Positions 17,835 to 27,672 of a stretch of 64,000 nt of DNA are shown here, one piece after another. Source of the stretch: Luteolibacter pohnpeiensis. GTDB lineage: Bacteria; Verrucomicrobiota; Verrucomicrobiia; Verrucomicrobiales; Akkermansiaceae. The position numbers and the translations under genes are program-made. The stretch lies in the NCBI RefSeq assembly GCF_016595435.1, contig NZ_JAENIJ010000007.1, positions 62,001 through 126,000 of the forward strand. Direction: 5' to 3'. The number at the start of each line of letters is the position of its first letter. Position 1 is the first letter of the stretch. The notes beneath the pieces were generated by a model, which saw only the letters and a program-made list of their open reading frames with translations, ran no database searches and was not told where the DNA came from.

Positions 17835-20800
17835 TCAGGCAAGCCTGCCAACCACTTCAGCGATCCGCTTTTCAGAAATTTTCCAAATGCAGGGAACATC
17901 AGGAGCAAATAACGAAACCCGATACTCCTCCAGCATCCACCCGGCATTCCACAAGGTGGCATCATCCGGATTTTCGATCCAACGCGCGAACCATGGGCAC
18001 CAGTATTCGCGCAATCGCTGCATTTTTTCCAAATCCTTCACCATGGGTAGCGAAGCAATGCGCCCAAGCCGCGAGCGAATCGCCTTGAGCCGACGCGGAT
18101 AGTCTTTCAGCCCGGAAAATCCTACACGCCAGGCAAATTGTCTGCGCAATAACCAAGCAAGTTGCTCGTCCAGGTCATCCGCGATTTCGCCATAATTCCG
18201 ATCGCCCTTTTTATCCGCGATCCAATCGCGAATCTCCGGCAACTGGTCGAGCAGATCATCCACCGATCGGCCGACCATCGTCGCCGCCTCATACCACTTG
18301 CCCCTGACGTTTTGATTCAGCTGGCGAAAATCCTCCGGCGATCGCGGAAATTCACCACCTGCAGCACCTTCAGCTGCGAGTAGTATGAGATCTTCCAGTG
18401 TGGTGCCACCATCACCCAGACGTGACAGCTCGACTTTCGCCATCATCCCCAAGGGATACTTTTTCATCAAATAAGCCACCTCACCATCATGCGCCAAACA
18501 CAGCAACCGCGCACCGCCACGGCGATGGGATTGGGTCGCTTCTTCCGCCACGCTGAATGCTTTGACTCCGACGCTTTTCCCCTCGTCAACCAATGCCGGA
18601 AACGCCGCGCCGCCCGGCGTCATCACCTGATCCGGCAGACTCTCTCCGTCCCAAGAACTGATGCCACTGCGCTCGACATCCGCATTGGCCGCCGCCTCGA
18701 AACGAACCCGCATGTAATCGGCGAGCTGCAATTTCAAAACCGCCACATGGGTTCCCATCGCCAGTTCCTCGCCTTCATCATCGCACACCCAGATTTTGGT
18801 CACCAATGACAAGGGCAGGCGTTCAGCATCGAATGCATCGATTGGAACAAACGCGCCGGTTCGATCTTTCACATGCTCGGCAAGGGCACGAAAAATCGGC
18901 TGGTCCTTCGGGGCAAATCTCCACAGCTCCGCAAATCCCTCCGCCACTTGGGCGATGGGTTGGCAGGCTTTTCGCAAATCCTTGGGAAGCGACCGCAATA
19001 AGACCTCCGCACGTTCCGCGAGATCGCCATCGACGCCCCAATCCGGCAGCCAATCAGGAAGTCCGGGAAGCTGATCCACATGGACTCCTAACGTCACACC
19101 GTCATCCCGTTCACCGGGTGCGGTGTGATAATACAATTGATATTCGTCATCCCCGTATCCCAATGAGTCTGGATATCCCTCAACTCCGAGATATGCCATA
19201 TCTTCATCGAGCACATCAGCCACCTGCATGATGAGGCGATCTTCATCCTCACCATTCCATTTGTGAAACGCCGCGGCCGTGTTGATTCGCTCTGGAATGC
19301 GATCCTCAAAAAATCGCAACACCGCCTCATCGCTCCACAAGCCGCCGGGCCGTCTGAGTTTTTGCTCGATCGCCTGCAACTCCTCACGCAGCTCTTCCAT
19401 ACGGAGGAGAAAGCGCGCCTTGCGACGCAGTCCTCCGCCAACGATGCCCTCGCGCAAAAAGACCGAGTGAGCCGCTTTCGGATCGACACGCCCATAGTGA
19501 ATGCGCCGCCCCTGAACCACCGGCAAGCCACCACAGATCACCCGTTCCTTGCCATAAACCGCCCCCTGTTTCTCGTCCCAATGAGCTTCACCGTATTTGC
19601 TGGAGCAAAGATGAGGAGCCACCGCCTCCACCCATGCAGGATCGATCTTGGCGACACGTCTCGCCCACAGGCGCGAGGTCTCGACCAATTCCATTCCCAT
19701 CACCCACTCCCAGCGCTTGCCGATGTTGAATAATCCGGAGCCTGGAAATACGGCAAAAAATCCGCCCGAGGCGCTGCGATAAGCTTTGTTCTCCCGATCC
19801 CACAACCCGAATTGCCGTGGGACGCCCGACAGCAATGAACGATGAATGGCAGCGTAGGCAAAACTGCTGCCGATCTCACCAACTTTGATTTTCCACTCGC
19901 GCTCGATCAGGCTTGTTAGTTCATCCGCAACGTTCGCCCACTCCATCACCCGGCGAGCATTCAGGAATGACGCACCGGCGAATTTCCGCAGCGCGTTGCG
20001 CTTCCAGCGGCCGCGATCATCGCGGAACTCCGTCACGTCTTTCCACATCCGCAGCAGCCCGATGAAGTCACTCTCGGCGTCCTTCCATTTGGCATGTGCC
20101 GCATCCGCTTCACGTGCTTTTTCCGCCGGGCGTTCGCGTGGATCGTTCGATTCCAAGGCGGCGACAATCGGAAGAACTTCCGCCAGGCAATTTTCCTTAC
20201 GCGCCTCGATCAGCATCCGTCCGAGGCGCGGGTCGACCGGCAGTCGTGAAATCTGCCGACCGTAATCGGTTAGATTCTTCGCCTTATCCAGCGCGCCAAC
20301 TTCCCGCAAGGTCCGGTAGCCCTCGGCGATGGCCTTGGGTGCCGGAGGATCGAGAAACGGGAACTCAGAAATTTCCGGCAAACCCAGCGATTTCATTCGC
20401 AGGATGACGCCAGCCAGAGAGCTGCGGCGTATTTCCGGGTCAGTGAATTCAGGCCGTTCGGTTAGATCGGCTTCCTCATACAGTCGGACGCAAGTTCCTT
20501 CGCGCACCCGTCCGCATCGGCCTTTTCGTTGCCGGGCACTTGCCTGGCTCACGGGCTCGATCTGAAGTCTCTGCACCCCTTTGCCCGGACTCCATCGGCT
20601 AACTCGCGCCACGCCCGCATCGACCACACAAGCGATGCGAGGAATGGTCAACGATGTCTCAGCGACGTTCGTGGCAAGAACCAGCCGCCGCTTGTTTCCC
20701 GGCTGAAAAACCCGCTGTTGATCTCCCAAACCCAGGCGGGCAAACAAGGGCAAAACCTCGGTGCCACGGTATTTCCGACCGTCTAACACATCCGCACATT

Positions 20801-21524
20801 CACGAATCTCCCGCTCGCCCGGTAAAAACACCAACACATCGCCGGTCGGGTCGACCACCGTCAGCTCATCCACCGCACGAGCCACATGTTGCGGCAAATC
20901 CTCATCGTCTTTCGGCGGAAGATAAAACTCGCTAACCGGAAACATCCGGCCTGGAGCTTCGATCACAGGTGCCGGTTCCCCATTGAACTCGAAAAAACCT
21001 GCAAACGAACCCGCATCCAGCGTTGCGGATGAGATGATCACTTTGAAATCCGGGCGGCGCTGCAGGACGCCTTTCAGATAACCTAACAAAAAGTCAATGT
21101 TGAGCGAACGCTCGTGTGCCTCATCGATGATCAAAGCCGCATATTGACCCAGATCACGATCCCCCTGGGTTTCGGCAAGGAGGATGCCGTCCGTCATGAA
21201 TTTGATCCGCGTGTCCCGCGTGGTTTTATCTTCGAAGCGAACCTGATAACCGACGAAGTCGCCGAGCTCGACCGACAGCTCCTCCGCCACCCGCTTTGCA
21301 ACGCTTGCGGCGGCAATTCGGCGAGGCTGGGTGCAACCGACACGGCCACCCTTTTCGCCTAATGCCTCTGCCACCATTTTCGGCAATTGCGTGGTTTTTC
21401 CGGAACCGGTTTCGCTGACAACCACGACGACACGGTGCTTCCGAACCGCAGCGAGAATCTCGTCCCGATGCTCCACGACCGGCAATTCAGCCGGGTAATT
21501 CCATCTCCCTGAAAATCCGCTCAT
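17835..21524 (-). CDS. hrpA: DEAH-box ATP-dependent RNA helicase HrpA
   Basis: From ATG 21524 the product is 1229 residues. The frame runs 31 codons further up, but that start lies inside the preceding helicase gene, and the family-like sequence begins with MSGFSGRWNYPAELPV. Motif I is SETGSGKTTQ, motif II is IDEAHERS, motif III is SSATLD, and motif VI falls in QRKGRCGRV. The long C-terminus includes the OB-fold and DUF3418-type region typical of HrpA. Such helicases resolve stalled ribosomes and remodel RNA. The start is 13 bp after the stop of the UvrD-type gene, and queD follows by 28 bp, so the three are likely one transcript. Confidence 0.94.
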   Translation of the reverse strand: MSGFSGRWNYPAELPVVEHRDEILAAVRKHRVVVVVSETGSGKTTQLPKMVAEALGEKGGRVGCTQPRRIAAASVAKRVAEELSVELGDFVGYQVRFEDKTTRDTRIKFMTDGILLAETQGDRDLGQYAALIIDEAHERSLNIDFLLGYLKGVLQRRPDFKVIISSATLDAGSFAGFFEFNGEPAPVIEAPGRMFPVSEFYLPPKDDEDLPQHVARAVDELTVVDPTGDVLVFLPGEREIRECADVLDGRKYRGTEVLPLFARLGLGDQQRVFQPGNKRRLVLATNVAETSLTIPRIACVVDAGVARVSRWSPGKGVQRLQIEPVSQASARQRKGRCGRVREGTCVRLYEEADLTERPEFTDPEIRRSSLAGVILRMKSLGLPEISEFPFLDPPAPKAIAEGYRTLREVGALDKAKNLTDYGRQISRLPVDPRLGRMLIEARKENCLAEVLPIVAALESNDPRERPAEKAREADAAHAKWKDAESDFIGLLRMWKDVTEFRDDRGRWKRNALRKFAGASFLNARRVMEWANVADELTSLIEREWKIKVGEIGSSFAYAAIHRSLLSGVPRQFGLWDRENKAYRSASGGFFAVFPGSGLFNIGKRWEWVMGMELVETSRLWARRVAKIDPAWVEAVAPHLCSSKYGEAHWDEKQGAVYGKERVICGGLPVVQGRRIHYGRVDPKAAHSVFLREGIVGGGLRRKARFLLRMEELREELQAIEQKLRRPGGLWSDEAVLRFFEDRIPERINTAAAFHKWNGEDEDRLIMQVADVLDEDMAYLGVEGYPDSLGYGDDEYQLYYHTAPGERDDGVTLGVHVDQLPGLPDWLPDWGVDGDLAERAEVLLRSLPKDLRKACQPIAQVAEGFAELWRFAPKDQPIFRALAEHVKDRTGAFVPIDAFDAERLPLSLVTKIWVCDDEGEELAMGTHVAVLKLQLADYMRVRFEAAANADVERSGISSWDGESLPDQVMTPGGAAFPALVDEGKSVGVKAFSVAEEATQSHRRGGARLLCLAHDGEVAYLMKKYPLGMMAKVELSRLGDGGTTLEDLILLAAEGAAGGEFPRSPEDFRQLNQNVRGKWYEAATMVGRSVDDLLDQLPEIRDWIADKKGDRNYGEIADDLDEQLAWLLRRQFAWRVGFSGLKDYPRRLKAIRSRLGRIASLPMVKDLEKMQRLREYWCPWFARWIENPDDATLWNAGWMLEEYRVSLFAPDVPCIWKISEKRIAEVVGRLA

Positions 21525-21537
21525 GTCGCCAGCCCGA

Positions 21538-23583
21538 TCAAAACGGCTCATCATCATTCCATCCCCGATCCATCCCGACTTTCCATTCCTCAACCATTTC
21601 CGCTGGAAAATCTTCAAGGAACCTCGAAGGACGGGTGATGATGTCGCCGGTGTAGGATTTGGGATTCATCATCGGATAACTCAAATAAAGATCATCCTTC
21701 GCACGGGTTAGAGCGACATAAAACAAGCGCCGTTCCTCCTCAAGTGCCGCCTGATCATCCGAATCCAAAATCCGCCCGTTCGGGAATTGCCCGTCCGCCA
21801 GCCAAATCAAAAACACCGCCTTCCACTCCAGCCCCTTGGCTTGGTGAATGGAAGAAAGCGTCACCTTTTCATCATCGTTCGCACTGCGGTCCCCTGTCGG
21901 TTCGCCATCGACGGCGCTCATCAATGAAAGTTGCGCCAGAAACTCTTCGATGTCCGTGAAATTCCCACCATACTGGGAGAGCTGCTCGATGTCACTACGA
22001 CGATTGTCGTAGTTATCGAAGTTTTCCTTGATGTAGTCATCGTAGACCCCTTCCAGAACGCTGAAAATCATTTGCGACGGTGCCACAAATTCGCCATCCG
22101 GTGACAATTCGTCCAACGTGTAGCAAAGCTGCTCCCAATGCTTCGCCGATTTTTTCGGAGCTTTGAACTGCAGGAAAAGATCCGACCACTTCGGCGGTGG
22201 CTGGGGGTTGTCAATGAAACCGGAATTGAGCCAGCTTTGCCAAAGTTTCTCCGCAGCCCCCGGGCCGATTCCGGGAAGGAGCATGGTCATTCTCTTGAAG
22301 CTCACTTCATCCTTTCGGTTCGTCACAAACCGCAGGAAGGCAGCAACGTCTTTGATGTGTGCTTGCTCGAAAAACCTCAATCCACTGGTGATGCCAAATG
22401 GAATACCGCGTCGTGTCAGCTCCATCTGCACCTCCAGGCTCTGGAAATGTGCGCGGTAAAGCACGGCCATTTCCTCAAGTTCGATGCCCTCATCCCGAAG
22501 CTCAAGAATGCGTTGCGCGACAAATGCCGCCTGCGTGTTCGGGTCCTCCACCGCGACCAACGCAGGCTTGATCCCCGTGCCTTGGCGCGACGATCTCAGA
22601 TCCTTTTCGAAACCGGCAGTATTTGCCCGAATGGCGGCGTTGGATAAATCGAGAATTTCCGGAACACTGCGATAATTCGTCTCGATTTTGAATACCTTCG
22701 ATCCCGGCCAGGTCGTTGGAAAACTCAAAATGTGATCCATGTCCGCACCGCGCCAGGAATAAATCGACTGAGCATCATCGCCCACCGCCATGAGGCTGTT
22801 AGATCCACCTGTTAGAAGGAAAATCATCCTGCCCTGCACCGAGTTGGTGTCCTGATACTCGTCGACCAACAAATGCCGGAAGCGCTTTTGATAGAGTGCC
22901 AGCACCTCCGGTTGCTCCTCGAATAGGCGGACCGTCTGGCCTAACAAATCGTCGAAATCCATCGAGTTGGTCGCCTGTTTCTTCGCCGCATAGCCTTCTT
23001 TCACTTTCGCGATCTCATCGATCCAATCGTAGAAGTAGGCATACCGGCCCGCAACGACCTGTTCCAAGGTGGCACCCGTGTTTTCTATCAGGCTGAAAAT
23101 GCTGGCCAAGACATCCGGCTTCGGGAAACGGCGCTGTTTGGTATCGATTTCACAAGATGCCACCACGGCGGAAAGCAGCGATTTCTGGTCATCGCGATCC
23201 AGAATTGAAAAGGACCTAGTGAAACCCAAATCCTCTGCATGGCGGCGTAGAATCCGATTCCCAATCGAATGGAACGTCCCGGCCCAAAGATCGGAAATAT
23301 CCTGCGGCACCAATTCGCGGACGCGTTCGATCATTTCCCGCGATGCCTTGTTCGTAAACGTCAGCAGCAGGATTTGTCGCGATTCCACTCCGTGATCTAA
23401 CAGCCAAGCGACACGGTAAGTCAGGGTCCGGGTTTTTCCTGAACCGGCGCCTGCAATGACCAATGCCTTGCCTGGCGGAGATGAAACCGCGGCATATTGC
23501 TCGGTATTGAGCGCGGCAACGTAATCGATTCCGGAAGCATGAGCTGCCGGAGTTGTGCGATGAATCGTGTATTCGCGCGCCAT
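21538..23583 (-). CDS. UvrD/PcrA-like superfamily 1 DNA helicase
   Basis: The 681-residue product has the SF1A motifs in order: Q motif (LNTEQYAAVSS), Walker A AGAGSGKTRTLTYR, motif Ia LTFTNKAS, Walker B LVDEYQDTNSVQ, motif III VGDDAQSIYSWRGA, motif IV NYRS, motif V SIHQAKGLEWKAVF, and motif VI YVALTRAKDDLYL. This is a 3'-5' helicase used in DNA repair or replication restart. The C-terminus ends soon after motif VI, so it is shorter than typical UvrD/PcrA and lacks a long tail. The alpha/beta hydrolase gene ends 15 bp upstream and hrpA starts 13 bp downstream. Confidence 0.92.
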   Translation of the reverse strand: MAREYTIHRTTPAAHASGIDYVAALNTEQYAAVSSPPGKALVIAGAGSGKTRTLTYRVAWLLDHGVESRQILLLTFTNKASREMIERVRELVPQDISDLWAGTFHSIGNRILRRHAEDLGFTRSFSILDRDDQKSLLSAVVASCEIDTKQRRFPKPDVLASIFSLIENTGATLEQVVAGRYAYFYDWIDEIAKVKEGYAAKKQATNSMDFDDLLGQTVRLFEEQPEVLALYQKRFRHLLVDEYQDTNSVQGRMIFLLTGGSNSLMAVGDDAQSIYSWRGADMDHILSFPTTWPGSKVFKIETNYRSVPEILDLSNAAIRANTAGFEKDLRSSRQGTGIKPALVAVEDPNTQAAFVAQRILELRDEGIELEEMAVLYRAHFQSLEVQMELTRRGIPFGITSGLRFFEQAHIKDVAAFLRFVTNRKDEVSFKRMTMLLPGIGPGAAEKLWQSWLNSGFIDNPQPPPKWSDLFLQFKAPKKSAKHWEQLCYTLDELSPDGEFVAPSQMIFSVLEGVYDDYIKENFDNYDNRRSDIEQLSQYGGNFTDIEEFLAQLSLMSAVDGEPTGDRSANDDEKVTLSSIHQAKGLEWKAVFLIWLADGQFPNGRILDSDDQAALEEERRLFYVALTRAKDDLYLSYPMMNPKSYTGDIITRPSRFLEDFPAEMVEEWKVGMDRGWNDDEPF

Positions 23584-23598
23584 CAGCTCACTTATCTC

Positions 23599-24327
23599 TT
23601 ACAGCAAATTCGCGGTCAACCACGAGTCCACGCACGAGATGATTTGTGGATACGATTCTTGATCGAAGGAATGTTCCGCATCCGGCACTGCGACCCAGCG
23701 TTTTTCGCAACTCGCGGCAGCGAAAGCATCCTTGCCGTGTTGAATCGGCACCACGTCATCCGCCGTTCCGTGAATGATCAACCAGGGTTGGGTGATGCCG
23801 GACGCGGCTTCGAGCGTGTTGTCGATTTTCTTCATGTCTTCGGCAAACGCCTCGGAAAGCGGGCAATCGGGATCATCCCACATGCAGCCTTCGCCAGGTG
23901 TCACATCGCCGAATTCGCGATCCAGAAATTCGCGAGTGTAGGTCATTCCAGCGAGGGAAACCAGCAGCTGAATCCGCGGATCACGCGCTGCCGTCAGCAC
24001 CCCGACCGCCGCGCCCATGCTGTGCCCCACGTAGGCCACTCTTACATCCTGCGGAACAAACGTGAGCACGGATGACAAATCCCCGACTTCCTTGGAAATG
24101 GTGGAGTCCGTGAATTCGCCATCGGACTCGCCATTCCCTGAAAACGAAATTCTCAGGCATGGCCAACCTTTCGCGGCAAGACCTTTGGCCAAGGCGACCA
24201 ATAGTGGTCTGTCCTTATTTCCGGTCACGCCATGTCCGAGCACCACCAGCACATTGCTGCGGGTACCGGGATGGAAATTGTGATCGATTCGCTCGCCAAA
24301 AGTATTTCGTATCTCGCTGGAAGTCAT
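23599..24327 (-). CDS. Alpha/beta hydrolase (serine esterase-like)
   Basis: From ATG 24327 the product is 242 residues; a frame to 24417 exists but adds no family sequence and overlaps the preceding gene. The nucleophile elbow is GHSMGAAVG, the oxyanion region is LGHGVTGNKDR, the acid lies in IHGTADDVVP, and the catalytic His in DAEHSFDQ. There is no signal peptide, so it is cytosolic. Sequence features resemble small osmotically inducible-type or acyl-esterase-like hydrolases; the substrate is unknown. It sits between the dehydrogenase (16 bp) and the UvrD-type helicase (15 bp), so it is probably cotranscribed. Confidence 0.88.
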   Translation of the reverse strand: MTSSEIRNTFGERIDHNFHPGTRSNVLVVLGHGVTGNKDRPLLVALAKGLAAKGWPCLRISFSGNGESDGEFTDSTISKEVGDLSSVLTFVPQDVRVAYVGHSMGAAVGVLTAARDPRIQLLVSLAGMTYTREFLDREFGDVTPGEGCMWDDPDCPLSEAFAEDMKKIDNTLEAASGITQPWLIIHGTADDVVPIQHGKDAFAAASCEKRWVAVPDAEHSFDQESYPQIISCVDSWLTANLL

Positions 24328-24343
24328 GAATTCAGAGGTATTT

Positions 24344-25231
24344 TTACGCGCCAGCTCGATCCGCAAATGTGAGTTCGGCGACGGCCGATTTATCAAGATC
24401 GCCAAGGCCAAGGTCAATCAAACGCTCATATTGGGCCTGGGTTGCCTGAGAAAGCGGGACATTGATGCCGACATGGTCCGCCAAAGCATTCGCTATGCCG
24501 CTATCCTTGGCTGCATGAGCCGCCGAAAAGTAGCAGTCGTGTTCCCGCGCAATCATGTCGTCGCCATCCGTCTCCAGAACCCGCGAATTGGCGCCGGTTT
24601 GTGAGAAGATTTTCTTCAAAACGCCGGGGTCTAGTCCGAGCGCAACGCCCAGTCCGAGCCCTTCAGCCAAGCCTGCGGTGTTGATATTCATCACCATGTT
24701 GACCAAAGCTTTGATTTTCGCGGCATTTCCGACCGGTCCGACGTGCATCAGCGAGGTCGAAAGATCGTTCAACAACGGTTCGGCCTTCTTGAAAACCTCC
24801 TCGTCCCCGCCAATCATGAGGTAAAGCGTGCCTTGACGTGCCTGTGTGATGCTTGAAGCCATGCTAGCGGCAAGGGTTTGCGCACCGACTTCTGCCGCAG
24901 CTTTCGCCGCCGATTCGTGGGCCGCCGGGCTCACGGTGGCACAATTGATGAAGAGGCGTCCTTCGGCCCCCACCAGCAAGGATTCCTCGCCAGAAAAAAT
25001 CCCGTTCATCGCCGCATCGTCCGTCACGACGGTGAAAATCACGTCACTTCCGGCCGTAACCTCCGGCAGCGATTTGGCGGAGGAGCAGCCCAATTCGGCG
25101 GCTAGAGATTCCGCCAAGGTCGTGTGCTGATCGTAGACGACGGTGACCTTGTAGCCCAGATCCGACAAGCGCCTCGCCATGTTGGCCCCCATTCTGCCCA
25201 CACCCACAAATCCGATTCTTGCGTCTTTCAT
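24344..25231 (-). CDS. Beta-hydroxyacid dehydrogenase (3-hydroxyisobutyrate/tartronate semialdehyde type)
   Basis: The 295-residue product opens with the NAD(P)-binding motif GFVGVGRMGANMARRL. The substrate motif is INCATVSPAAHES, and the catalytic Lys lies in KALVNMVMNINTAGLAEG. The fold and length match the 3-hydroxyisobutyrate dehydrogenase superfamily, which also includes 2-hydroxy-3-oxopropionate reductase and succinic-semialdehyde reductases, so the substrate is not determined. It is soluble and cytosolic. The glucoamylase gene ends 52 bp upstream, with a hairpin between; the hydrolase follows 16 bp downstream. Confidence 0.9.
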   Translation of the reverse strand: MKDARIGFVGVGRMGANMARRLSDLGYKVTVVYDQHTTLAESLAAELGCSSAKSLPEVTAGSDVIFTVVTDDAAMNGIFSGEESLLVGAEGRLFINCATVSPAAHESAAKAAAEVGAQTLAASMASSITQARQGTLYLMIGGDEEVFKKAEPLLNDLSTSLMHVGPVGNAAKIKALVNMVMNINTAGLAEGLGLGVALGLDPGVLKKIFSQTGANSRVLETDGDDMIAREHDCYFSAAHAAKDSGIANALADHVGINVPLSQATQAQYERLIDLGLGDLDKSAVAELTFADRAGA

Positions 25232-25260
25232 CGGCGCAATCTGTCCGTCTGATCGCTATT

Positions 25261-25279
25261 CTGCAACTGCAAGTTGCAG
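25261..25279 (-). other. Hairpin just downstream of the glucoamylase gene
   Basis: Arms ctgcaact and agttgcag form a perfect eight-pair stem with a three-base loop. It lies 4 bp after the glucoamylase stop on the minus strand. No T run follows in that direction, so it is not a textbook terminator. It may protect the 3' end of the message or set readthrough into the dehydrogenase gene. Confidence 0.5.
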
Positions 25280-25283
25280 CAGA

Positions 25284-27668
25284 TCATCGAAGGACGAAGT
25301 GGAAATTCCGGTTCTCCCAATGATTTCCCTGTTTCCAGCAGAAGGTGAATCGAACCAAGGTCCCGGATTTCAGCTCTGAAGTCGGCAAATCCACCCACCA
25401 CAAATCCAGAGTTTCATGATAAACCAGTTCCAGATCCGTGTGCGTATTCCAATCGTTCGTGCTGAATCGGACCATCGCTGCTTGATCGAGAACCACGCGC
25501 ATTTTTTGTCCCGGATCGACCGACTGAAGCTGGTGAGAGAGCGTCCAGATCGAAACAGATGCGGCAACCCGATTGGCGACGTAGCGCTGATAGACGGGTT
25601 CCATTCGATCAAAACAAACGCCATTTCGGCGACTGTTCACCAGCGCCAGGTATTCCGCGTGGGACCAGCAAAGTGGCATCGCCGACCCGGTCGGGGCGCC
25701 CATTTTCATTTTTCCATCGGGCAGGTCTTCCGCATCCCAAAGTTGCTCCGGCAGCATACCGCCCTCATTGGCGAAATCCTCGATGGCTTGGATGAATGGC
25801 AAAGGGTCCTTGCCTGCCGCAAGTTCGTAGTGACCCCGCTCGCCGGTAAGAATGACCCAGCAGCGTCCCTCGCCGGTTCCGTCGAAGGCAGTTCCATCGG
25901 GATTCTGGCCATAACCATCATGGTTGTATCGCCGCCAGCTCGGGCCCTGCGGCAATTCACGCTTCAGCACATGATCGAGCACCGCGATGGAGTCGACAAT
26001 CAGCGGGTCGCTTGCATCACGGATGCCAAGCCGAACCAATTGCAGGAAGTCGCCGCTAATGACGTTTCGTGCCGGGTGGATGCCACCTCCATTGGCGATG
26101 TGGATTTCCACGGTATCTGGATCCGGTGAAGCCACAGGATCTCCGGGATCAGCTGGCGTGATGCGGATGTAATGCTTGGGCGTTCCTTCCAACAACTCAC
26201 CGCACTTGGTGGTGGTCCATTTTTCGAGATTCGCTTCGAGCCAGTCCGCATGATCTAACAAAATCCGGGCCGTTTCGTCATCGTCCTGGCGGCTTGCGAA
26301 TTCGGCAGCACCGACAAGTCCCGCAATGAGCGATGCCAAAGTTGATGGCGAGTAGCCGGCATTTTCTTCCCACCGCTCCTGCCCCGTGACAGGACCATTC
26401 AGAATCAGAAATCTGGCGGCACGGAAGACCACCGTCCGCGGATCAAAATCCCGCAGGGCATCATGCTGCAAAAGCCTCCACGCCAGTAAAATCGGAGCGG
26501 CGACTTCATCGAGTTGAATCGCCTGCCAATACGGTGCTCCGTTGATCCCACTGTTTTGTGGCAGACAGCCATCAGGTGCCTGCACACAGGAAAGCCAGAT
26601 CAATGCACGCAGTGGCGATTCGGTTTCACCACAAGCCAGCAATGCCGTGGCGGTGTGGACCATGTCGCGGGTCCAAACCAAATGATATCCTCCGCGATCG
26701 CTATCATCTTTAATCTCGCCCCATGGGATGCTCAATGAAGCCACAGAGGCTCCGGGGAAAATCTTATCTTCATGCGCTAACAACACGCACTTGCTCAAAC
26801 GAACCATCGATGCGCCATCCCCCGTGTGACTGGCCAGATCCATATCATTACGAGTCCGCTGCCATTGCTCGAAATATCTTTTTTTCAGCTGATCGAATGG
26901 CGTCGCGAATGCCTGGAGGAGCTGTGTCGATGCACTTTGCTGGCTATAGCCAAATCCAACGCCAACCGTGAACTCCAAGCCATCGGTTAGATCGACTTCT
27001 GCAGTCAATGCCAGGTTGCCATCCACGGCTGACTGAAATTCCCAATCCATCTGGAAGTTATCCATCAAATCCCGCCAGCCATCGCTTGCTCCGACGAATC
27101 CGACCGAGCGCTTTGAGAAATCCGGGTGGCAGCCGAGCATGAGATGAATTTCCTCCCGATAAGCATGCAGCAGATTTCTTCCGCCAACATCTTCCCAGCG
27201 AGCGTTGTTATTTCGACCCGTCCCCTTCACATGCGGAGCGAGCAGGACATACATGCGCAGCTTTCCTTCATAGCTAGGATCAAGGATTTCGAGTTTGGTA
27301 TGAACGAGCAAGACCGGCGAATGCGGCTCGCCCAGGATTTCCTTGATGATCCGGTAACGCCCACCGCGATCGCGATTGATCAAGCGATAGAATAACACGT
27401 TTTCCTCTGGATACTCGACCTCGTGATCCATGTCCGTGCTTTCCTGATGGCAAAACGTTTCGCCATCGCTGATGAGGAATTGCAAATCGCGCGTATTCGG
27501 CAGATCCACATGCGGATAATAAATTTCGTTCACGATGCCATGACTCAAGGTGAACCAGACATTTGAGCTGCTTGAATAAGCGGTCCCGACCCCAATCTTG
27601 GCACTCGACGTCCAACGGGGTTCGATGCCCGGGGCACCGAATGCAATCGATGATGATGGATGACTCAT
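25284..27668 (-). CDS. GH15 glucoamylase (glucan 1,4-alpha-glucosidase)
   Basis: The 794-residue product matches bacterial GH15 enzymes. The N-terminal beta-sandwich (glucodextranase-N type) covers about residues 10-275, beginning GAPGIEPRWTSSAK and containing VNEIYYPHVDLPNTRD. The (alpha/alpha)6 catalytic part follows with YHLVWTRDMVHTATAL and LPQNSGINGAPYWQ, then TGERGHYELAAG and PLCWSHAEYLAL, which hold the expected acid and base regions. It releases glucose from alpha-1,4-glucans such as glycogen or starch. There is no signal peptide, so it may act on internal glycogen. The antiporter gene ends 4 bp upstream of its start, so the two are probably cotranscribed. Confidence 0.92.
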   Translation of the reverse strand: MSHPSSSIAFGAPGIEPRWTSSAKIGVGTAYSSSSNVWFTLSHGIVNEIYYPHVDLPNTRDLQFLISDGETFCHQESTDMDHEVEYPEENVLFYRLINRDRGGRYRIIKEILGEPHSPVLLVHTKLEILDPSYEGKLRMYVLLAPHVKGTGRNNNARWEDVGGRNLLHAYREEIHLMLGCHPDFSKRSVGFVGASDGWRDLMDNFQMDWEFQSAVDGNLALTAEVDLTDGLEFTVGVGFGYSQQSASTQLLQAFATPFDQLKKRYFEQWQRTRNDMDLASHTGDGASMVRLSKCVLLAHEDKIFPGASVASLSIPWGEIKDDSDRGGYHLVWTRDMVHTATALLACGETESPLRALIWLSCVQAPDGCLPQNSGINGAPYWQAIQLDEVAAPILLAWRLLQHDALRDFDPRTVVFRAARFLILNGPVTGQERWEENAGYSPSTLASLIAGLVGAAEFASRQDDDETARILLDHADWLEANLEKWTTTKCGELLEGTPKHYIRITPADPGDPVASPDPDTVEIHIANGGGIHPARNVISGDFLQLVRLGIRDASDPLIVDSIAVLDHVLKRELPQGPSWRRYNHDGYGQNPDGTAFDGTGEGRCWVILTGERGHYELAAGKDPLPFIQAIEDFANEGGMLPEQLWDAEDLPDGKMKMGAPTGSAMPLCWSHAEYLALVNSRRNGVCFDRMEPVYQRYVANRVAASVSIWTLSHQLQSVDPGQKMRVVLDQAAMVRFSTNDWNTHTDLELVYHETLDLWWVDLPTSELKSGTLVRFTFCWKQGNHWENRNFHFVLR

Positions 27669-27672
27669 AAAT

